From contig NZ_QVMK01000001.1 of NCBI RefSeq assembly GCF_010500995.1, forward strand, positions 242,421 through 306,420: 64,000 nucleotides of DNA, in the 5' to 3' direction. This DNA comes from Bacteroides sp. 224 (lineage in GTDB: Bacteria > Bacteroidota > Bacteroidia > Bacteroidales > Bacteroidaceae). Under the pieces are notes generated by a model that saw nothing but the letters and a program-made list of their open reading frames with translations, did not search any database and was not told the DNA's origin. The stretch's first letter is position 1, and the number at the start of each line of letters is the position of its first letter. Below, piece by piece: positions 59,276 to 64,000 of the stretch. Both the position numbers and the translations under genes were made by a program.

Positions 59276-60767
59276 TATAGATATAGATCGGCTGAAAGAT
59301 ATATTCCTGTATAACCCACAGGCTCCTATGATATTTAGTAGTGGTTTTTTTCTGTGGTTGTTCTCCTGGTTTATCATTATATATATGCTGCTGAAAAAGC
59401 AGGATACTCCCCGTATTCTTTTTGTGACTCTTTTCTCTTATTATTTCTATTATAAAAGCAGCGGAACTTATTTCTTTTTATTGGGAATTGTTACAGTTTC
59501 CGACTTCTTTATTGCTCGGTGGATGCATCGTAGCCATAAAGTGAGTATAAGGAAGTTGCTGGTTGTTCTTAGTCTATGTCTCAATCTTGGGTTGTTGTGC
59601 TACTTTAAATATACAAACTTCTTTGGCGAGATAATAGCTTCGTTAACGGGAGGAACTTTCTCTGCTTTGGATATATTCCTGCCGGTTGGAATCTCTTTCT
59701 TTACCTTTCAATCTTTGAGCTACACAATTGATGTTTACCGGAAAGAGATAACCCCTTTGAGCAGCCTGTTGGATTATGCGTTTTATGTGTCTTTCTTTCC
59801 GCAGTTGGTAGCCGGACCGATTGTTCGTGCCCGTGATTTTCTTCCTCAGATAAGAAAACCACTCGTGGTAACTCAGGAAATGTTTGGAAGAGGCGTTTAC
59901 TTTATTGTATGCGGGCTATTTAAGAAAGCAATCATCTCCGACTATATCAGTGTGAACTTTGTGGAACGCATCTTTGCCAACCCTACCTTGTATTCCGGAG
60001 TAGAGAATTTAATGGGAGTGTATGGATATGCTTTACAGATTTATTGCGATTTTTCCGGATATAGCGATATGGCTATAGGTATTGCTCTGCTTCTTGGATT
60101 CCATTTCAATATCAACTTTGATTCTCCTTATAAGTCGGCTTCCATCACCGAATTTTGGCGTAGGTGGCATATCTCCTTATCAAGCTGGCTTAAAGATTAT
60201 TTGTATATATCATTGGGTGGAAACCGAAAAGGTAAATTCCGCCAATACCTCAACCTGATCATTACCATGTTTCTGGGTGGATTGTGGCATGGTGCTTCGT
60301 GGAACTTTGTTGTTTGGGGAATGTTTCATGGGGTAGCCTTGGCTTTACATAAAGGTTGGATGACTATTACTAAGCAGAAGAAAAGTACTCATGGCATCAG
60401 ACAGCCATTTTTGGGTAAGATATGGCATTGGTTCGGAGTTGCTATAACCTTTCATTTCGTGTGCTTCTGTTGGATATTCTTTCGCAACGTGAGCTTTGAG
60501 AATTCGGTTAATATGCTTGGGCAGATTGCAACCAACTTTCACCCCGAATTGTTCGGGCAGCTAATAACCGGCTATTGGCGCGTTTTTGCCTTGATGCTTT
60601 TAGGCTTCTTACTGCACTTTGCACCCGTAAAATGGGAGCAGGCTTTTGAGCGCAACATTATTGGGCTCCCATTTTTAGGTAAAGTGGTGCTGGTGGTAGC
60701 ACTGATTTATTTGGTTATTCAGATTAAAAGTAGCGAGATTCAGCCGTTTATCTATTTCCAGTTTTGA
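59262..60767 (+). CDS. MBOAT-family O-acyltransferase (AlgI/PatA/DltB-like)
   Basis: A 501-residue multi-pass inner membrane protein that passes acyl groups, commonly acetyl, across the membrane. Around ten hydrophobic helices are seen. Family signatures: [40 protein letters not shown] and the catalytic histidine in [15 protein letters not shown] (His343). The start at 59262 overlaps the preceding gene by 14 bases; a longer frame from 59208 would add an unrelated stretch. With the two SGNH proteins it probably O-acetylates a surface glycan or peptidoglycan. Its 3' end overlaps the convergent kinase gene by 20 bases. Confidence 0.88.
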   Translation: MSLFDIDIDRLKDIFLYNPQAPMIFSSGFFLWLFSWFIIIYMLLKKQDTPRILFVTLFSYYFYYKSSGTYFFLLGIVTVSDFFIARWMHRSHKVSIRKLLVVLSLCLNLGLLCYFKYTNFFGEIIASLTGGTFSALDIFLPVGISFFTFQSLSYTIDVYRKEITPLSSLLDYAFYVSFFPQLVAGPIVRARDFLPQIRKPLVVTQEMFGRGVYFIVCGLFKKAIISDYISVNFVERIFANPTLYSGVENLMGVYGYALQIYCDFSGYSDMAIGIALLLGFHFNINFDSPYKSASITEFWRRWHISLSSWLKDYLYISLGGNRKGKFRQYLNLIITMFLGGLWHGASWNFVVWGMFHGVALALHKGWMTITKQKKSTHGIRQPFLGKIWHWFGVAITFHFVCFCWIFFRNVSFENSVNMLGQIATNFHPELFGQLITGYWRVFALMLLGFLLHFAPVKWEQAFERNIIGLPFLGKVVLVVALIYLVIQIKSSEIQPFIYFQF

Positions 60768-63522
60768 TAGGATGTGTAAACCAGAAACAGGAACCTACTC
60801 CAACTTTGGAAGTAACTCCGATTTCTCCACCCATTTGTTCTACAATACTATTGCAAATAGATAATCCGAGTCCGGTTCCCTGAACGAAATGATTAAGCTT
60901 CACAAAACGCTGGAATATGGCTTCTTGTTCTTCTTCCGGTATACCGCATCCTGTATCTTGTACGAAGATCTTAATCTTATCTTTTCCTTCTTGCTGAAAA
61001 CCTACGATGATACTACCTTCGGTGGTAAACTTGATGGCGTTATTCATGAAATTGCCAATAACCTGCATCAAACGATTCTTATCGCTGAATATGCGGCAAG
61101 ATGATATGTGCTTACCATACAGTATTTTAACTTGGCTATTTTGTGTTTTTATACTGTATGTTTGTACCATTTCGGCACAAAGTGCATTTACATCTACCTC
61201 ATCATAACTAAAATCGAGGATGCCGGCTTCTATCTTAGACAAATCGAGAATATCCGAAATGAGTTGCAACAATAAATCGTTGTTTTCCTGGATAATGTTT
61301 GCATAGAAAGTTCTTTCTTCTTTATCCTCTGCATCGGCCAAGAGCCCGGAAAAGCCAACAATGGCATTTAAAGGGGTGCGTATTTCGTGACTCATGTTAG
61401 CAACAAAAGCCGATTTTAGTTTGTCGCTGACTTCGGCCTTTTCTTTGGCTTCGATAAGTTTGGTTTCTGTATCTTTTAGGTTAGTAATATCGAAGTTAAC
61501 ACAAAGCATTTCAAGTTTTGAAGAGTCGGCATTTGCCGGGTTTTTAAGTACATTAACCTGTGTCCAACGCCATACATTATCTTCGTGTAATACGCGTAGA
61601 TCTTCGGAGAAACCATTGATTTCTCCGGCTTTTACCCGGTCTATATGCACGAATAGTTTTTGCCTATCTTCTTCATTTACATGGTTATATACACTTATAA
61701 TCTGATTGAGTGGTGTGCCCGGCTTTTCGCCTAAGTTGTGATACCATTGTGTTACTCCATTGCCTTCTCTGGTATTAAGGTCGAATTTGCAATAACCAAT
61801 TTTTCCGTATTTACTGATTAATGAGAACGAACTCTCGAATTCGGCAATTCGGCTATAGGCTTGGTTTATTTCTGTATTGTCTATGTTTATAAATAGATAG
61901 TTGATAATATTTCCTTTACTATCATACAGAATGTTTCCTTTTGAATAAATCTCAATCGCATCTTTCCGGGTAGAGGTGTAGTAATCTTTAATGGTGTTGA
62001 AGGTATAGTTTACACGGAAAGACACAGACTGTTCGTTTTGTAATGCATTGATTATATCCTTCGGCATATTCGGGTTGTTGAATAAATTGATGCCTAATAC
62101 ATCTTCTTTACGTGTAAGCCCAAACATTTTTATATCACAGCTATTCATGTCGATAAGCTTCCCGTCTTTATCATAAAGTTCTATGCCTACAGGCAGGTTA
62201 TCGTATATATTTCGAAGAATCTTTTCGCTGCGATCCAATTCTTCGTGCATTTTATGAGATTGGGTGATGTCGGAAAGTAAGCAAACAATCTGATCCTTTG
62301 TAATAGCATACATCACAGTGTTGCAGTATTTGTTTATATCCTTAATCCATTGCTGGAATTCTAAATGCCCTTCGGTATTTAATATTTGTTTGAATAGTTT
62401 TAATTCTTCACTAAAATTATTCCTACATATACTTCCCTTTATATTGATAAAGGAATGGAATGGAAGTTGGAAAATCTCTTCGGCAGCTTTATTTGCTTCC
62501 AGTGGAATGTAGTCAATCGGGTTGCCCGAGTCGTCAAAAATAATTTTTAGGCGGAGATATGCTAAAGGCATATTGGCGTATAAGTTCTGTAGCTGGGCCT
62601 TGTCGAGTAATGCAGTTTTTTCCGAACGATGTAGCTCTATAAAAAGACTGATAATATTGGCCATAGAACTGAACCATAGCCGATCATCTTCGCTCCAGTG
62701 ATGAAAAGAATCAACTACGTCAATCCCCACATATCCCCACACACCGTTTTTAGAAGCTAATGGAACAACTATAAGCGATTTAATATCTTGTACCAGGAGC
62801 AGTTCTTTGGCTTCGGCCGCTTCTTTCGGTAGCTCTTCGAGACTTGACAGTATAATCGAGTTGCCACTCATTAGTTGGTTGCTCCACCAGTCGTTGTGCA
62901 TAATAGGAAGATCTGTTAAGATATCCTTTTCGGGCTTTATGTTTTCGTCAACAATCTCGTATGTGCAAGATTGGGTTTCGTTTTCCCAATTATACTCAAA
63001 TATATAGGCTCTTCCGGCTTTGAACTGCTTTAAAATATCAGTGAGCACCTGATTAATAATTTTTTCAGGAGAGTCTGCTTTTAAGAATGATAATAGTATC
63101 TCTGAAACGCTGTTTAGTTGGTATAATAAATTGTTGAGGCGTAAAGATGCTCCCTTTTCCGGAGATGCGATTTCCGGGTTCGTTATTAATTGAAAATAGC
63201 CTGTTTCGCAATTCTCCTCTAAACTCTTATGAAGAGACTTTGAACGTATCCAAATCTCTTCATCATTATAAATCAATGGGAATATAACTTCTTTGCTGAA
63301 AATATTTTCTTTGCTCTGAAGAAGCTTTTCTCTATAATCTTTTCGAGTATTTCTTATGATATCATTTACCGGAAGAGTATTAACCTCTAATTTCAATAAG
63401 TCTTTAATAAAATCGGAGAATGTAAATTGTAGTTTATGATGATCGAGTTCCCACCATCCTGCATTGAGATCAGTTAATACCAGATTCAATACCTTGTTCT
63501 CGTTAGTTGTATTTCTGCTCAC
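60748..63522 (-). CDS. soluble PAS/GAF sensor histidine kinase
   Basis: A 924-residue signalling kinase without any membrane segment. An N-terminal PAS-like region is followed by a GAF domain (about residues 145-300), then two or three PAS domains (about 310-690; for example [20 protein letters not shown]), a HisKA dimerisation domain with the phosphorylated His712 in [16 protein letters not shown], and an ATPase domain with N box [10 protein letters not shown]1 VQDTGCGIP and G2 GTGLGLSIC. No receiver domain is attached and no response regulator gene lies in the window, so it is an orphan here. It senses a cytoplasmic signal of unknown nature. Confidence 0.9.
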   Translation of the reverse strand: MSRNTTNENKVLNLVLTDLNAGWWELDHHKLQFTFSDFIKDLLKLEVNTLPVNDIIRNTRKDYREKLLQSKENIFSKEVIFPLIYNDEEIWIRSKSLHKSLEENCETGYFQLITNPEIASPEKGASLRLNNLLYQLNSVSEILLSFLKADSPEKIINQVLTDILKQFKAGRAYIFEYNWENETQSCTYEIVDENIKPEKDILTDLPIMHNDWWSNQLMSGNSIILSSLEELPKEAAEAKELLLVQDIKSLIVVPLASKNGVWGYVGIDVVDSFHHWSEDDRLWFSSMANIISLFIELHRSEKTALLDKAQLQNLYANMPLAYLRLKIIFDDSGNPIDYIPLEANKAAEEIFQLPFHSFINIKGSICRNNFSEELKLFKQILNTEGHLEFQQWIKDINKYCNTVMYAITKDQIVCLLSDITQSHKMHEELDRSEKILRNIYDNLPVGIELYDKDGKLIDMNSCDIKMFGLTRKEDVLGINLFNNPNMPKDIINALQNEQSVSFRVNYTFNTIKDYYTSTRKDAIEIYSKGNILYDSKGNIINYLFINIDNTEINQAYSRIAEFESSFSLISKYGKIGYCKFDLNTREGNGVTQWYHNLGEKPGTPLNQIISVYNHVNEEDRQKLFVHIDRVKAGEINGFSEDLRVLHEDNVWRWTQVNVLKNPANADSSKLEMLCVNFDITNLKDTETKLIEAKEKAEVSDKLKSAFVANMSHEIRTPLNAIVGFSGLLADAEDKEERTFYANIIQENNDLLLQLISDILDLSKIEAGILDFSYDEVDVNALCAEMVQTYSIKTQNSQVKILYGKHISSCRIFSDKNRLMQVIGNFMNNAIKFTTEGSIIVGFQQEGKDKIKIFVQDTGCGIPEEEQEAIFQRFVKLNHFVQGTGLGLSICNSIVEQMGGEIGVTSKVGVGSCFWFTHPIKTGNR

Positions 63523-63920
63523 AATAAAAATAAGTTTTATGGTCTATTACAAAGATACATAATTTTATGTGATATACGTCTTTGGTTTCCGCCATAATCT
63601 TCTATTTTTTCACTCCCTTTCTTCTCCTTTTCCTTTCTTCTTTTCTGTATTTCTTAAAATTTCTAAATAGGTTTCGTTATTTCTCTTCTTTTTCTTTTGT
63701 TTCCTGGATAAAATATTCTGTTAATTCCCGCCTCATTAAACCTCTTTCTCTCCTTTTGATAAGCCGTTTTATTCAAATTCGTTCGCATTCCTTCTTCTTA
63801 CACTTCTCTTAAAACCGAAAGATTAAAAGTATAGCAAACCGTATAGCAAAAAAATGGCTATATATATAATGATGATGATAATGATGTAAAAATGAATAGA
63901 CCAAAACAGAAAACATCCCC
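63523..63920. other. gene-free spacer upstream of the kinase
   Basis: About 400 bases rich in T on the plus strand. An open frame at 63582-63812 is low-complexity (Phe, Leu, Ser) and not credible. The only signal seen is the probable -7 element for the kinase at 63550-63557, before the repeat array that begins at 63921. Confidence 0.7.
63550..63557 (-). promoter_or_regulatory. -7 element for the sensor kinase gene
   Basis: On the minus strand TATCTTTG matches TAnnTTTG and lies 27 bases before the ATG at 63522. No convincing -33 element. Confidence 0.45.
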
Positions 63921-64000
63921 TGTTGCTACCATCACTTTCTCAACCTTCCAGTAGCATTTACTTCAATTGCCGGTATCACTTTTTGTAATTCCCGGCACCT
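63921..64000. repeat. 22-bp-period tandem array running off the right edge (array D)
   Basis: Units begin at 63921, 63943, 63965 and 63987 (the last cut by the edge), exactly 22 bases apart. CACTTT, CATTTA and CACTTT occupy the same position (13-18) in units 1-3. On the minus strand the words AAAGTGATACCGGCAAT and TAAATGCTACT closely match words of arrays A and C, so these three arrays are one family. Confidence 0.8.

Noticed and set aside
63582..63812. Plus-strand open frame of 76 codons
   Set aside because: A product of T-rich DNA (Phe/Leu/Ser runs) with no promoter; it overlaps the kinase promoter region.

Overview
The window is chromosomal DNA from a member of the Bacteroidales, most likely Bacteroides or a close relative. 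Evidence: promoters of the Bacteroides type (TTTG, a spacer of about 20 bp, then TAnnTTTG), starts that mostly lack Shine-Dalgarno sequences, moderately AT-rich DNA, a long-form urocanate hydratase, zinc-free versions of S14, S4 and L36, and tuf placed in a tRNA cluster before secE rather than after fusA. I see no insertion sequence, prophage or CRISPR-cas locus. The window is essentially a core-genome segment built around the RNA polymerase and ribosomal protein genes.

Layout. 1-5463: the start of a divergent membrane HD-domain gene, gltX and waaA (Kdo transferase), then a convergent pair on the minus strand (gamma-carbonic-anhydrase-like hexapeptide protein and aminopeptidase P). 5464-7440: rpsU, xerC and the ribosome hibernation factor. 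7441-20800: a tRNA-Thr/Tyr/Gly/Thr cluster, tuf, tRNA-Trp, secE, nusG, rplK, rplA, rplJ, rplL, rpoB and rpoC. 21222-39858: a DUF3467-type gene, rpsL, rpsG, fusA and one unbroken S10-spc-alpha ribosomal operon from rpsJ to rplQ, with secY, map, infA and rpoA inside it; rpmD and rpmJ are short but intact. 39937-43517: three unrecognised small envelope proteins and a membrane-anchored MutS-like ATPase. 43697-50001: a complete histidine-to-glutamate operon (hutU, formiminotransferase, hutI, cyclodeaminase, hutH). 50341-56906: a TetR regulator followed by a tripartite RND efflux pump and a small PII-like protein. 57022-60767: two SGNH-hydrolase-like proteins and an MBOAT O-acyltransferase, overlapping as one probable cell-surface acylation unit. 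60748-63522: an orphan soluble PAS/GAF sensor histidine kinase on the minus strand.

How the genes work together. The first 40 kb is mainly translation and transcription machinery in long operons, with hairpins at junctions (tuf/tRNA-Trp, rplL/rpoB, rpoB/rpoC, fusA/rpsJ) that could set relative expression. The last 20 kb holds self-contained metabolic and envelope modules.

The most interesting signal is in non-coding DNA. Two families of short-period repeats occupy the spacers. The first consists of arrays with an exact 22-bp period at four gaps (5756-5843, 20930-21039, 50064-50151 and 63921 to the right edge). Three of these share sequence words, while the fourth has a different consensus with the same period. 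All four lie between transcription units. The second family is 7-bp-period repeats arranged as facing inverted arms at four places (3087-3160, 7633-7748, 8021-8166, 16364-16457). These lie inside or at the ends of transcribed units, including the rpoB-rpoC junction. I do not know a described function for either family, and this could not be checked against databases here.
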